Positions 21,905-33,170 of a stretch of 64,000 nt of DNA are shown one piece after another. A model generated the notes under the pieces. The model did no database searches, was not told the DNA's origin, and saw only the letters and a list, made by a program, of their open reading frames with translations. A program made the translations under genes and the position numbers. The stretch lies in the NCBI GenBank assembly GCA_944472135.2, contig OX235265.1:56865112-56929111 (forward strand), read 5' to 3'. The stretch's first letter is position 1. Each line of letters opens with the position of its first letter. This DNA is from Trichobilharzia regenti. Its lineage: Eukaryota > Platyhelminthes > Trematoda > Strigeidida > Schistosomatidae.

Positions 21905-21965
21905 AATTGGTGGATGGTGACTAGCAGTGGACTCCAGGATGCGCATTTCGTCCTATTAAAGTCTT
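21905..21965 (-). repeat. Hammerhead 3' arm of a second SINE type (left arm)
   Basis: The minus strand reads TAGGACGAAATGCGCATCCT followed by GGAGTCCACTGCTAG, very close to the catalytic 3' half of Sm-alpha hammerheads (GGACGAAACGCGC...). The 5' CUGAUGA half is replaced by unrelated sequence. Mirror at 34815-34875. Confidence 0.6.
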
Positions 21966-22589
21966 GTGTGTTGATAACTGCAGGATAAATGTTTAAAATA
22001 TGGCTATTTCGAATGGATAAATTGATAATGCATAAATTCAGTCTCACTTAGACCACTTTAAGGTTGTTATTACCACTTTTGGTAAATTACTCCTCACTAT
22101 ATGAATCATAGAGGCTTCAATAAACCACTTTAAAATTTTTACCATTAGAATGAAAATGTATTTGAATGGATATATCCACTAATAGTTTAAAATGAATTTG
22201 AACAATTTCTTTGTCGTACATTATTACTATTATCACCTTCTATGATGAATAAATCAAAACAAAATGCCTTAGATGTTTTCTATCAAGCCTACTGAATAAT
22301 GAAATGTCCAGGCTCTATACTTTCACTATTATTTCATCAATTTCCGATCAATTTAATGAATGAAGCTTTCAATCATTTGAATGTTGCACCTTAGTACATA
22401 AAAGCAGACAACTGTTAACAATAAATATAAACAACTATATAAAGACCGAAAAGGAAAATGTTTGAGTCAGGTAAGGCAGAACAAGTCGAAGTTTAAATAT
22501 TAACAAACTAGAGAAATTAAGAATAACAAAAGGAATAATTGAGCAGAATAACATATAATATATTTTGGGCTATCGCATCTCACTAAATG

Positions 22590-23204
22590 CAGAAAATTCA
22601 TTCTACATATTGATTTTTCATATATGTGATTTACTTATTGATAGTCAGTATGTTGCCTATACCAACTTTTGAGTTTCTTTTTTCAATACTTAGGTATGAG
22701 GAATGCCAGAAGATGTCAGTTTTGAGATAATGATAATCATGTCATTCAAGTATCATGTTTATCTGTTGGAACTAGGATGAAGTTCTTTCTATCAGTGACC
22801 ATCCCAGCTCTACTTCACTGCATTTTTAGTGATCTGATTTTATAAAGTCTTGATCAGTCAGTAAGGAAGGAGTAAAGTACACCCGATATCAATGGTCAGC
22901 CTGCAAAATTAGGCTACCTTTATCACATGCTGAAAATTCCATATTTGTACCAAAAATACCGTGTGGAATCAAGCTGTAATCAAAAGATATTAGTACGAGA
23001 ACTCTTTAAGGATGAATAAAACTAAATAGCGATTCTATTTTTAGTGTCATTTTAACCTGCACATTCGTTAGAATTCAGTTTTGGATCCCATCTCAGTGTC
23101 ATACCACCATTGATTTTTCCAATGATTCATTCAGGTAAAGAAAAGATTTAAAATCTTGACAGTAAAAATAGTATGAGACCAAAGGGATACTTGTGTGAAC
23201 TACT
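22590..23204 (+). repeat. R600 segment, copy 2
   Basis: Direct repeat of 15750-16357 at 6.8 kb spacing within the left arm. Here it continues at 23205 into the core sequence, whereas copy 1 continues into the arm flank. Confidence 0.8.
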
Positions 23205-23609
23205 TCCTAATCTAGACAATAGCCAAAATCTGTTACTGATTTAAGTAAAGTACCTTTCCACACCTAAACACCTTAAAGTGAAAAATAATAGGACATTCAT
23301 TTTGATCTAATATTATAGCTAAGCCGACTGAAAAATCACCTGCAATAAAAAGACATACTTTTCTAGGCAAAATGTTCCTGAGAAGACTATTACAGAAATT
23401 AGTGTTACGTAGAATGATATCCCTACATACATTAATGGATGAAACTACTACCGGAAGATAAGTATAATAATTACGTGAAATTATAACTGAAGATAGAGTA
23501 AGACTGTATGGTGCGAATTCATGATCTCAGCAGTGAAAAATTCGTAGACTTGAGTCAGGTAACAGAAGATTGGCACCACTTTTGAAATCCCTAAAATTTA
23601 CAGTCTGAG

Positions 23610-24001
23610 CTAATCATGAAGCCGATATTTGGACGAACTAATCGCAACATTTTTATCATAGGAACACCTGGACAGCCTTAAAAGACATTCATTGAGCAAC
23701 TCGATATTTACAGTTTGCGTGAACACATCTTTAGAAGATTGCACACCCTCTAATTCAATTAGCATCTTATACATTACCTTTTGAAATACCACAGATGTTA
23801 GATAGTATGAATTTATACCTGAACAAATAGAGTGAAGTGATAATTATATCTGTGAGTTTCCCAGAAAAAGTAAAAATTAGACACCAAAGTAGAATGACCT
23901 TGATCCAACCAATCAGTTCGCATTACATAATCATCGTTGCGAGTTTTACTCTGTTCAGGTTTAACGTGAAACTTGCAGCAAAGATCATGAAAAGCATCCA
24001 T
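23610..24001 (-). CDS. Unidentified two-exon frame, 116 codons, copy 1 (left arm)
   Basis: Exon 1 (23819-24001) encodes MDAFHDLCCKFHVKP...HFTLFVQ. Exon 2 (23610-23777) continues VMYKMLIELEGVQ...KYRLHD and stops. Between them lie 41 bases with GT and AG ends (23778-23818), and both exons join in phase 0. Without splicing a TAA ends the frame two codons past exon 1. Introns this short are known in schistosomes. No family is recognised; the residues are protein-like and carry no transposon motif. An upstream short frame with an acceptor-like TTTTCCAG overlaps the start in another frame, so the true start is uncertain. Copies are at 32779-33170 and 55893-56284. Confidence 0.45.
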
Positions 24002-25186
24002 TCGTAATGTTGAGTGATCTTATTGGCTGGTTCAAGGTCACTTGATCGTGATGTCTATTCTTTACTGTTGCCAGTTTTCTAAAATCTTGATCAAGTGGAT
24101 TTTGTAAATGCTCATCCATTAAATCCATTTCTGGAAAATATTTTCATTCACCAGATATGTATACTGGATACTATTGTTATGTTCTGTGTGACAATTAGCT
24201 GCGATAGTAGGATACTGTGTGTTACATAGTAATCATAGGAGACTCTTTGAGTTTCCCCATCTTGTGTAAGTTCTTTTAAATAGGGCTTGCGAAATATGAA
24301 AATTGAGCTAGCATACACTTTTCGGCCATTGTATTGAGCTCCTTTATATGTTCCTTTTCATGGGTTTTTGTGAGACAACGAGACACATACCATCAGCAAG
24401 CATCCGTGCTGTTAAACTTTCTTTAACTGATTCTTCAACTGATGTGAGTTTGCAATTAAGGTGACCGTGAAACCGCATGATTCTTTCTCAGTTAAATAAT
24501 GTATTCATCGGTCATTTGAGTAAATATCATTATAACTAACTAACTTACACAGCCTAACCAATAACTCAGTATTATCATCGTATTATTAACTTCGTTTTAT
24601 ATTTTGCTTCTTTTTCGTAAGCACTCCAAATCATGCATTTATACGCAAAATAAATGTAATGCTGCTAATAATGATGTTTTGTTTCAGTATAGTGCTGCTA
24701 GGTTTAACAATTCCTGTTAAAATTTTTAATATTGACATATATATTTAGTAAAACTGTGTATTCTTTCGCAACACGGTCACGTATAGATGAACGGCATAGA
24801 TGTGTTTATTGTCAACATTATCACGTGTGGTAATAAATTAATATTGTCAATTAAAATATTTATATAGGTCACTGACTCATTTTTTTTACATAAAACTGAC
24901 TCATTTCAATACCAAGTTTATGTACATGGGCAAATTTCCTGACCTTTCATAATGAAATTTCTTATAAAAAAATATGAATGAAGTCTATCTTAAAGTAGTA
25001 GGACGATTACAGACTTGGTTTAATCATTCGTTTCAGATATCACGCTTGTGTAGATGTGATTCAGTTCAAGACAGATACTCACAACCGAACTAATATTAGG
25101 CTGGAAAACATTACATCCACTATAACAAGTTTGCTGTAGTGGGAAGTCACAGATTATCGGTCCTGGCTACGTGTTCTCCATGAAAC
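24002..25186. other. Core sequence without a clear gene; SINE remnant near 24380-24480
   Basis: Present three times (mirror 31594-32778; third copy 54669-55892). The CTGATTCTTCAACTGATGTG piece near 24428 resembles a decayed SINE 3' half. Two TGACTCA heptamers lie at about 24870-24900; the third copy has an extra ~35 bp at the matching place. Confidence 0.4.
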
Positions 25187-25369
25187 CTAACAGCTCTCTG
25201 CTCGACTTCTAGCATTGTTGTAAGTACGTATTATCCAATAATCCGAAAATAAAATGAAACTACCAATTGCTGTTTGACTTCTGATGATTATTTCACTGAT
25301 GCAGACAGGTTCATTTGTCACATTGATGTCGTAAATAGACTCGGATTGTAGGCGGTGTGTTCTTATCAA
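25187..25369 (-). other. Unidentified 60-codon frame, copy 1
   Basis: MIRTHRLQSESIYDIN...ARSRAESC. It follows an ACAACAG/G acceptor-like site on the minus strand. It is maintained open in three copies (31411-31593 and 54486-54668 with small residue changes). I do not recognise it. It could be an exon or a chance frame kept by recent duplication. Confidence 0.25.
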
Positions 25370-25604
25370 CCTGTTGTAAACTCACACTCTAAAGCATTCA
25401 TTCAAGTATTGATTGACCTCTGGTCTGACCGAATGAACTGAATAATATGACCATTAAATGTCTTTATCTGACCAGTCTATGACTGATATACAAAAGATCA
25501 TGGCTGTATTCGAAACGGAACACTTGATCATATTTATCTTTTCGAAGTTGTCATAATAACTCAAGAGATTTCCTCTAACATATTTTTAACAATTAAACAA
25601 TCAG

Positions 25605-27240
25605 GTGTTAATATTACTGGGGGAATGTGAGTTTATTTTAGGTGCCTTAGAAAGTTGGTTGGGCATTTTCTTTTCAACGACTTCATTTTCAAGCTGTGCA
25701 GTCGTATTTATATTACGGAAAACGGCATTAATTGACACAGTTATTTTAAATCGTGAGGATTACGTCAACAATTTATGTAGCGTTCTTTGCGACGGAGAAA
25801 AGTTTTCAAAATCAACCGACCAGAAACATAGAACGGAAGGTATTGAGAATGAATTGTCAACCACTTTGAAGAAGTTGAAGGACAAATCTGTTGTTATTTC
25901 GTATATGTATGAACATCTCAAGTTGTCTGGTTTAACCATCCTTCGTTTACATGGTCTTCCTAGAGTGCATAAAGACGGTGTCCCCCTGCGACCTCTATTG
26001 GACGTGCTGGACTCTCCTTATCATTCTAAAGCTAAATAGCTCGCTGAAATCCCTGAAACAGTGAGACCAAATCTATGCAGACATAGTATTTCAGACACTT
26101 TTGACTTCGTCAGTTGTGTTGATGCGATTGATGTGACCGGTATGCAAATGATCTCATTAGATGTTTGCTCTTTATTTACGAATGTACCGTTAGAAAAAAC
26201 TATTTGTTATATATGTGATTACATCGATCTAGAATGCATAAACTAACTGTTCGCCAACTAACCGTTTTTAGCAGCTATTACTGAGAGGGATGCTTAATGT
26301 GCAGTTTAGATTTAGCGATGTTATTTATAATCCAAGGGATGGGGTCACCATGGGATCTCCATGAGGACCTCTCCTAGCGTATGTCTTCATCGGAAGCCAG
26401 AAGACGGGGCAATTGAAAGAAACAATTTCGAATTAGTGTATGTATAGAAAATACATCGATGACACCTTCATCATCTGTAACGCCGAGTGTTCAACTGCTG
26501 AGCTTCTCGAAAAATTCAGCGGTGCTCACGCATCGATGCTCTTCACTGTCGAAGAAGAGTTGAATTCTGCACTTCATTTGTGATGTTAGACAGAAGATAG
26601 GATGGTACTTCAAAAAGATCGATTCATGGAAAGCCAACATTTACAGGGTAGCACACTAATTTCAACAGTTGGGTGGGAAGAGAAATCTTATCCGTTCTCT
26701 ATGCTCCAGAATTCGGAAAATCCGCTCTATAGATATGCTCGCCACTGAACTAGAAAACACCTCACATAACTCGCTTAAATAAGGGATACGCTAGAAGGTT
26801 TAGTGACAGAAGCATCAAGGAAGAAACCGTCGCCGGGCAAATCACAGTGTCAAAGAAGACACTGTTTATGAGTTTAGCATTCGAACATGACACTGTTGTT
26901 GAAGTCATTAAGAGTTTGTTTATCTAAAAGTATTAAACGCTGCTTTTATGCAGCTGACTTACATTTAGTATTTACCAGCCGAAATATGATTCGACCACGC
27001 GTTAAGGATAAACTGCCACCTCTATGTGCATATACTCATTCGCATGCTCGTGTGGAGCTGACTATATTGGACGTTGTAAGCGTGTTCTCCGTAGACGCGT
27101 AGCTGAACTCTATCCGGTTTGGTTAATGAAAGGTGAACAAAGGATGACAAAGTCTTCAATTTGTGAGCACCTTCTGGATTCATGTTATTTAAGCAAACGT
27201 AAATTATCCTTTAAATTTATCTAAACGACCAACTGCGATC
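25605..27240 (+). pseudogene. Penelope-like element P5, left-arm copy, broken
   Basis: Frame 25605-26039 contains RLHGLPRVHKDGVPLRPLLD (the PLE YGLPKIHK region). 26061-26246 has ISLDVCSLFTNVPLEKT. GVTMGSP and YRKYIDD can be read near 26340 and 26440 between stops. 26887-27224 carries ADLHLVFTSRN and CIYSFACSCGADYIGRCKRVLRRRVAE. The catalytic box reads YIDD. Stops and frameshifts make it inactive. A 10-bp deletion near 26679 distinguishes it from the mirror copy. The first 125 bases include, inverted, the shared retroelement tail, not PLE coding sequence. Confidence 0.8.
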
Positions 27241-27499
27241 ACTCAAAATGCTGACTTTTTCCCCACTTATGCATAACCAAAGATCTAGCTATACATCAAC
27301 AGAAACCTAAATTACGTATAGTTAAGATATTTTTGATAAATCACACAGTGTTGTACAGTAATATTAACTGATGACGTTTCGAGCACAAACTATTGCTCAT
27401 AATCATATTATGTCACTCACACAACTTTTTACTTCATTTATATGCATGAGGGAAATGAATTAGACATTTGAATAAAAATCAATATCAATTAATTACAAT
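27241..27499 (+). other. PLE 3' region with degenerate hammerhead-like motif on the minus strand
   Basis: On the minus strand, 27365-27405 reads ATTATGAGCAATAGTTTG followed by TGCTCGAAACGTC. Helix II (GAGCA/TGCTC) and the GAAACGTC segment are intact, but the CUGAUGA core is AUUAUGA (two conserved positions changed). PLEs are known to carry minimal hammerheads in their terminal repeats. This copy should be inactive. Confidence 0.5.
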
Positions 27500-27663
27500 C
27501 AGATGGGAAATAAGCCGAGTGTTTTTATAGTGAAAATAAGTAACTTGTTACAATGTTATATTGCCTCCAACCATCTAACGTTTTAATATAATCAATTCAC
27601 AATATTACTTTGTAACAAGTTACTTATTTTCACTATAAAAACACTCGGCTTATTTTCCATCTG
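27500..27663. repeat. 164-bp MITE-like foldback (left arm)
   Basis: Inverted arms of about 54 bp start CAGATGGGAAATAAGCCGAG and end with the complement CTCGGCTTATTTTCCATCTG, with about 55 bp between. The arms are almost perfectly complementary. No obvious target duplication. It sits between two PLE pieces (end of P5 and a repeated part of P5). Mirror at 29107-29270. Confidence 0.75.
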
Positions 27664-27990
27664 ACACTGTTGTTGAAGTCATTAAGAGTTTATTTATCTA
27701 AAAGTATTAAACGCTGCTTTTATGCAGCTGACTTACATTTAGTATTTACCAGCCGAAATATGATTCGACCACGCGTTAAGGATAAACTGCCACCTCTATG
27801 TGCATATACTCATTCGCATGCTCGTGTGGAGCTGACTATATTGGACGTTGTAAGCGTGTTCTCCGTAGACGCGTAGCTGAACTCTATCCGGTTTGGTTAA
27901 TGAAAGGTGAACAAAGGATGACAAAGTCTTCAATTTGTGGGCACCTTCTGGATTTCGATCATTGGTCCACTCGTTATTCATATAGTTTTA
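27664..27990 (+). pseudogene. Repeated PLE GIY-YIG fragment of P5
   Basis: Direct copy of 26887-27180, with the same ADLHLVFTSRN and CSCGADYIGRCKRV blocks in two frames, then diverging after GHLLDF. The palindrome axis begins inside it: only the first ~75 bases are mirrored in the right arm (29030-29106). Confidence 0.75.
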
Positions 27991-28378
27991 GAGGCAGAAG
28001 AGGAAATTATGGAAAATGATATGTTTTACTCATTTTTATCTTTACTTAAAGTAAAATAATCGGGGATTGAATAGAACGGAGCACTGCATTGTTAAAAGCA
28101 CTAAACCTGTTGTATTGTGTGTTTAAAGAATTTATCAAGGTGTTCGTCTTTCTTTACAGTGGACTATATTGGTGCACTAGAATACGGGATTTTTACTCGA
28201 AATTTGTGAGTAGTGGTGCGTTACCACGGTAGGTAGGGATCCATAATTATTTCTGCTAAAACATCTCATAGTATCGAATAAAGATTAGGCTTCTCTTTCG
28301 TATTATCTCGGTTTCATCTCTGGAGAAATGTGCGATTACTTTCTGTGATACATCTGGTAAAGCGTGCAAAATTACTGT

Positions 28379-28490
28379 TTGGAGGATTTCACCATGAGCT
28401 GACATCAGTTAGAGAACCATTGGAAAACCTGGGAGTACTGGACAGCTGTTTCGTCCTAGTTTGGGACCCTTCAGCAGTATGCACTCACCG
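28379..28490 (-). repeat. Sm-alpha-like SINE 3' half, head to head with the next
   Basis: Minus-strand order: GCATACTG, CTGAAGG, GTCC...GGAC helix II, GAAAC, AGCTGTC, then CAGTACTCCC and the 3' end. Helix I pairs perfectly, but the last core base (A9) is G, which should cripple cleavage. The tRNA head is missing on this side. Confidence 0.7.
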
Positions 28491-28690
28491 GGTCGGATCG
28501 GGTCCCAGTGGCTCAATGGCCTACGAGCTCGCCTTGTGACCTGAAGGTCCTGGGTTCGAACCCCGGTGGGTGCGTACTTCTGAAGAGTCCCAAACTAGGA
28601 CGAAACAGTTGTCCAGTATTCCCAGGTTTTCCGATGGTTCTCTAACTGATGTCAGCTCATGGTGAAATCCTCCATACAATCAAACAAAAT
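28486..28690 (+). repeat. Sm-alpha-like SINE with near-intact hammerhead and pol III boxes
   Basis: A tRNA-like head with A box TGGCTCAATGG (28509-28519) and B box GGTTCGAACCC (28553-28563), followed by the hammerhead at 28574-28619 and the 3' half ending TGGTGAAATCC. This is the best preserved SINE of this family here. Promoter boxes are intact, so transcription by RNA polymerase III is plausible. Confidence 0.8.
28574..28619 (+). ncRNA. Hammerhead ribozyme candidate in the SINE
   Basis: CTGAAGA (28580-28586) fits CUGANGA. Helix II is GTCC/GGAC with a 7-nt loop. GAAA is at 28602-28605. Helix III is ACA/TGT with a 2-nt loop. The cleavage triplet GTC ends at 28613. Helix I has a U-C mismatch at the first pair, then four Watson-Crick pairs and a G-U. 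All conserved core positions are present. The mismatch may reduce activity. Confidence 0.6.
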
Positions 28691-29029
28691 CCCTACAAAA
28701 CTAATACTTGAAAATTAATGTTCTTACAGGATAAGCTGAAGTATGTGCTGCAAATTTAGTTGGAAAACTTAGGTTACAGTTTGCTCAATGCAATTCAGAG
28801 TTCAGCAGAAACTTCACTTTTTGAAAACCTTCTTCACAATCATTTGACGGCTTTCAGGGTACATACTTTTCTGGCAAACTATTTAGTAGACGTCAAATCT
28901 TATTTTCCAAATGGAAAGAAAGGAACTGCAGCTAATTAATTCAAGGAAGAAAAGTATAGAAGGCACACTTTTAGGTGTTAGTATCTTCCTTAGAAACTAT
29001 CAGAGTTCAGGCACCTGAGGGACGCTTAA

Positions 29030-29106
29030 ATATGTGAGTCAGCTGCATAAAAGCAGCGTTTAATACTTTTAGATAAATAAACTCTTAATGACTTCAACAA
29101 CAGTGT
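29030..29106 (-). repeat. Start of the right palindrome arm
   Basis: Reverse complement of 27664-27740 (PLE GIY-YIG fragment). Confidence 0.85.
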
Positions 29107-29270
29107 CAGATGGAAAATAAGCCGAGTGTTTTTATAGTGAAAATAAGTAACTTGTTACAAAGTAATATTGTGAATTGATTATATTAAAACGTTAGATGGT
29201 TGGAGGCAATATAACATTGTAACAAGTTACTTATTTTCACTATAAAAACACTCGGCTTATTTCCCATCTG
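29107..29270. repeat. 164-bp MITE-like foldback (right arm)
   Basis: Mirror of 27500-27663, with the same near-perfect arms. Confidence 0.75.
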
Positions 29271-29530
29271 ATTGTAATTAATTGATATTGATTTTTATTC
29301 AAATGTCTAATTCATTTCCCTCATGTATATAAATGAAGTAAAAAGTTGTGTGAGTGACATAATATGATTATGAGCAATAGTTTGTGCTCGAAACGTCATC
29401 AGTTAATATTACTGTACAACACTGTGTGATTTATCAAAAATATCTTAACTATACGTAATTTAGGTTTCTGTTGATGTATAGCTAGATCTTTGGTTATGCA
29501 TAAGTGGGGAAAAAGTCAGCATTTTGAGTG
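29271..29530 (-). other. PLE 3' region with degenerate hammerhead-like motif (right arm)
   Basis: Mirror of 27241-27499. The hammerhead-like motif is on the plus strand at about 29363-29405, with the GAAACGTC segment intact and AUUAUGA instead of CUGAUGA. Confidence 0.5.
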
Positions 29531-31175
29531 ATCGCAGTTGGTCGTTTAGATAAATTTAAAGGATAATTTACGTTTGCTTAAATAACATGAATCCAGAAGG
29601 TGCTCACAAATTGAAGACTTTGTCATCCTTTGTTCACCTTTCATTAACCAAACCGGATAGAGTTCAGCTACGCGTCTACGGAGAACACGCTTACAACGTC
29701 CAATATAGTCAGCTCCACACGAGCATGCGAATGAGTATATGCACATAGAGGTGGCAGTTTATCCTTAACGCGTGGTCGAATCATATTTCGGCTGGTAAAT
29801 ACTAAATGTAAGTCAGCTGCATAAAAGCAGCGTTTAATACTTTTAGATAAACAAACTCTTAATGACTTCAACAACAGTGTCATGTTCGAATGCTAAACTC
29901 ATAAACAGTGTCTTCTTTGACACTGTGATTTGCCCGGCGACGGTTTCTTCCTTGATGCTTCTGTCACTAAACCTTCTAGCGTATCCCTTATTTAAGCGAG
30001 TTATGTGAGGTGTTTTCTAGTTCAGTGGCGAGCATATCTATAGAGCGGATTTTCCGAATTCTGGAGCATAGAGAACGGATAAGATTTCTCTTCCCACCTA
30101 GAGGTACCCAACTGTTGAAATTAGTGTGCTACCCTGTAAATGTTGGCTTTCCATGAATCGATCTTTTTGAAGTACCATCCTATCTTCTGTCTAACATCAC
30201 AAATGAAGTGCAGAATTCAACTCTTCTTCGACAGTGAAGAGCATCGATGCGTGAGCACCGCTGAATTTTTCGAGAAGCTCAGCAGTTGAACACTCGGCGT
30301 TACAGATGATGAAGGTGTCATCGATGTATTTTCTATACATACACTAATTCGAAATTGTTTCTTTCAATTGCCCCGTCTTCTGGCTTCCGATGAAGACATA
30401 CGCTAGGAGAGGTCCTCATGGAGATCCCATGGTGACCCCATCCCTTGGATTATAAATAACATCGCTAAATCTAAACTGCACATTAAGCATCCCTCTCAGT
30501 AATAGCTGCTAAAAACGGTTAGTTGGCGAACAGTTAGTTTATGCATTCTAGATCGATGTAATCACATATATAACAAATAGTTTTTTCTAACGGTACATTC
30601 GTAAATAAAGAGCAAACATCTAATGAGATCATTTGCATACCGGTCACATCAATCGCATCAACACAACTGACGAAGTCAAAAGTGTCTGAAATACTATGTC
30701 TGCATAGATTTGGTCTCACTGTTTCAGGGATTTCAGCGAGCTATTTAGCTTTAGAATGATAAGGAGAGTCCAGCACGTCCAATAGAGGTCGCAGGGGGAC
30801 ACCGTCTTTATGCACTCTAGGAAGACCATGTAAACGAAGGATGGTTAAACCAGACAACTTGAGATGTTCATACATATACGAAATAACAACAGATTTGTCC
30901 TTCAACTTCTTCAAAGTGGTTGACAATTCATTCTCAATACCTTCCGTTCTATGTTTCTGGTCGGTTGATTTTGAAAACTTTTCTCCGTCGCAAAGAACGC
31001 TACATAAATTGTTGACGTAATCCTCACGATTTAAAATAACTGTGTCAATTAATGCCGTTTTCCGTAATATAAATACGACTGCACAGCTTGAAAATGAAGT
31101 CGTTGAAAAGAAAATGCCCAACCAACTTTCTAAGGCACCTAAAATAAACTCACATTCCCCCAGTAATATTAACAC
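29531..31175 (-). pseudogene. Penelope-like element P5, right-arm copy
   Basis: Mirror of 25605-27240 with the same stops. Near 30101 it keeps the 10 bases missing from the left copy, so a small deletion has occurred in the left arm only. Key blocks: RLHGLPRVHK, SLDVCSLFTNVP, CSCGADYIGRC. Confidence 0.8.
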
Positions 31176-31410
31176 CTGATTGTTTAATTGTTAAAAATAT
31201 GTTAGAGGAAATCTCTTGAGTTATTATGACAACTTCGAAAAGATAAATATGATCAAGTGTTCCGTTTCGAATACAGCCATGATCTTTTGTATATCAGTCA
31301 TAGACTGGTCAGATAAAGACATTTAATGGTCATATTATTCAGTTCATTCGGTCAGACCAGAGGTCAATCAATACTTGAATGAATGCTTTAGAGTGTGAGT
31401 TTACAACAGG

Positions 31411-31593
31411 TTGATAAGAACACACCGCCTACAATCCGAGTCTATTTACGACATCAATGTGACAAATGAACCTGTCTGCATCAGTGAAATAATCATCAGA
31501 AGTCAAACAGCAATTGGTAGTTTCATTTTATTTTCGGATTATTGGATAATACGTACTTACAACAATGCTAGAAGTCGAGCAGAGAGCTGTTAG
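31411..31593 (+). other. Unidentified 60-codon frame, copy 2
   Basis: Mirror of 25187-25369, identical in translation. Function unknown. Confidence 0.25.
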
Positions 31594-32778
31594 GTTTCAT
31601 GGAGAACACGTAGCCAGGACCGATAATCTGTGACTTCCCACTACAGCAAACTTGTTATAGTGGATGTAATGTTTTCCAGCCTAATATTAGTTCGGTTGTG
31701 AGTATCTGTCTTGAACTGAATCACATCTACACAAGCGTGATATCTGAAACGAATGATTAAACCAAGTCTGTAATCGTCCTACTACTTTAAGATAGACTTC
31801 ATTCATATTTTTTTATAAGAAATTTCATTATGAAAGGTCAGGAAATTTGCCCATGTACATAAACTTGGTATTGAAATGAGTCAGTTTTATGTAAAAAAAA
31901 TGAGTCAGTGACCTATATAAATATTTTAATTGACAATATTAATTTATTACCACACGTGATAATGTTGACAATAAACACATCTATGCCGTTCATCTATACG
32001 TGACCGTGTTGCGAAAGAATACACAGTTTTACTAAATATATATGTCAATATTAAAAATTTTAACAGGAATTGTTAAACCTAGCAGCACTATACTGAAACA
32101 AAACATCATTATTAGCAGCATTACATTTATTTTGCGTATAAATGCATGATTTGGAGTGCTTACGAAAAAGAAGCAAAATATAAAACGAAGTTAATAATAC
32201 GATGATAATACTGAGTTATTGGTTAGGCTGTGTAAGTTAGTTAGTTATAATGATATTTACTCAAATGACCGATGAATACATTATTTAACTGAGAAAGAAT
32301 CATGCGGTTTCACGGTCACCTTAATTGCAAACTCACATCAGTTGAAGAATCAGTTAAAGAAAGTTTAACAGCACGGATGCTTGCTGATGGTATGTGTCTC
32401 GTTGTCTCACAAAAACCCATGAAAAGGAACATATAAAGGAGCTCAATACAATGGCCGAAAAGTGTATGCTAGCTCAATTTTCATATTTCGCAAGCCCTAT
32501 TTAAAAGAACTTACACAAGATGGGGAAACTCAAAGAGTCTCCTATGATTACTATGTAACACACAGTATCCTACTATCGCAGCTAATTGTCACACAGAACA
32601 TAACAATAGTATCCAGTATACATATCTGGTGAATGAAAATATTTTCCAGAAATGGATTTAATGGATGAGCATTTACAAAATCCACTTGATCAAGATTTTA
32701 GAAAACTGGCAACAGTAAAGAATAGACATCACGATCAAGTGACCTTGAACCAGCCAATAAGATCACTCAACATTACGA
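31594..32778. other. Core sequence, mirror of 24002-25186
   Basis: No clear gene. A SINE 3' remnant lies near 32300-32400 and two TGAGTCA heptamers near 31878-31910. A 47-codon frame (32652-32795) follows an acceptor-like TTTTCCAG and overlaps the next entry in another frame; it may be a preceding exon. Confidence 0.35.
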
Positions 32779-33170
32779 ATGGATGCTTTTCATGATCTTT
32801 GCTGCAAGTTTCACGTTAAACCTGAACAGAGTAAAACTCGCAACGATGATTATGTAATGCGAACTGATTGGTTGGATCAAGGTCATTCTACTTTGGTGTC
32901 TAATTTTTACTTTTTCTGGGAAACTCACAGATATAATTATCACTTCACTCTATTTGTTCAGGTATAAATTCATACTATCTAACATCTGCGGTATTTCAAA
33001 AGGTAATGTATAAGATGCTAATTGAATTAGAGGGTGTGCAATCTTCTAAAGATGTGTTCACGCAAACTGTAAATATCGAGTTGCTCAATGAATGTCTTTT
33101 AAGGCTGTCCAGGTGTTCCTATGATAAAAATGTTGCGATTAGTTCGTCCAAATATCGGCTTCATGATTAG
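32779..33170 (+). CDS. Unidentified two-exon frame, 116 codons, copy 2 (right arm)
   Basis: Exon 1 is 32779-32961, a 41-nt GT-AG candidate intron is 32962-33002, exon 2 is 33003-33170. Exon sequence translates as in the left-arm copy; one base differs inside the candidate intron (GCGG against GTGG in the left copy). No family recognised. If spliced, the product would be a small soluble protein with no signal peptide or membrane segment visible. Confidence 0.45.

Larger units (their letters stand above)
27740..29030. other. Spacer (loop) of the giant palindrome
   Basis: About 1.3 kb not shared between the arms. It contains the rest of the PLE fragment, about 350 bp without features, two SINEs in opposite orientation and about 340 bp of unassigned AT-rich DNA (28690-29030). 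Confidence 0.7.
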
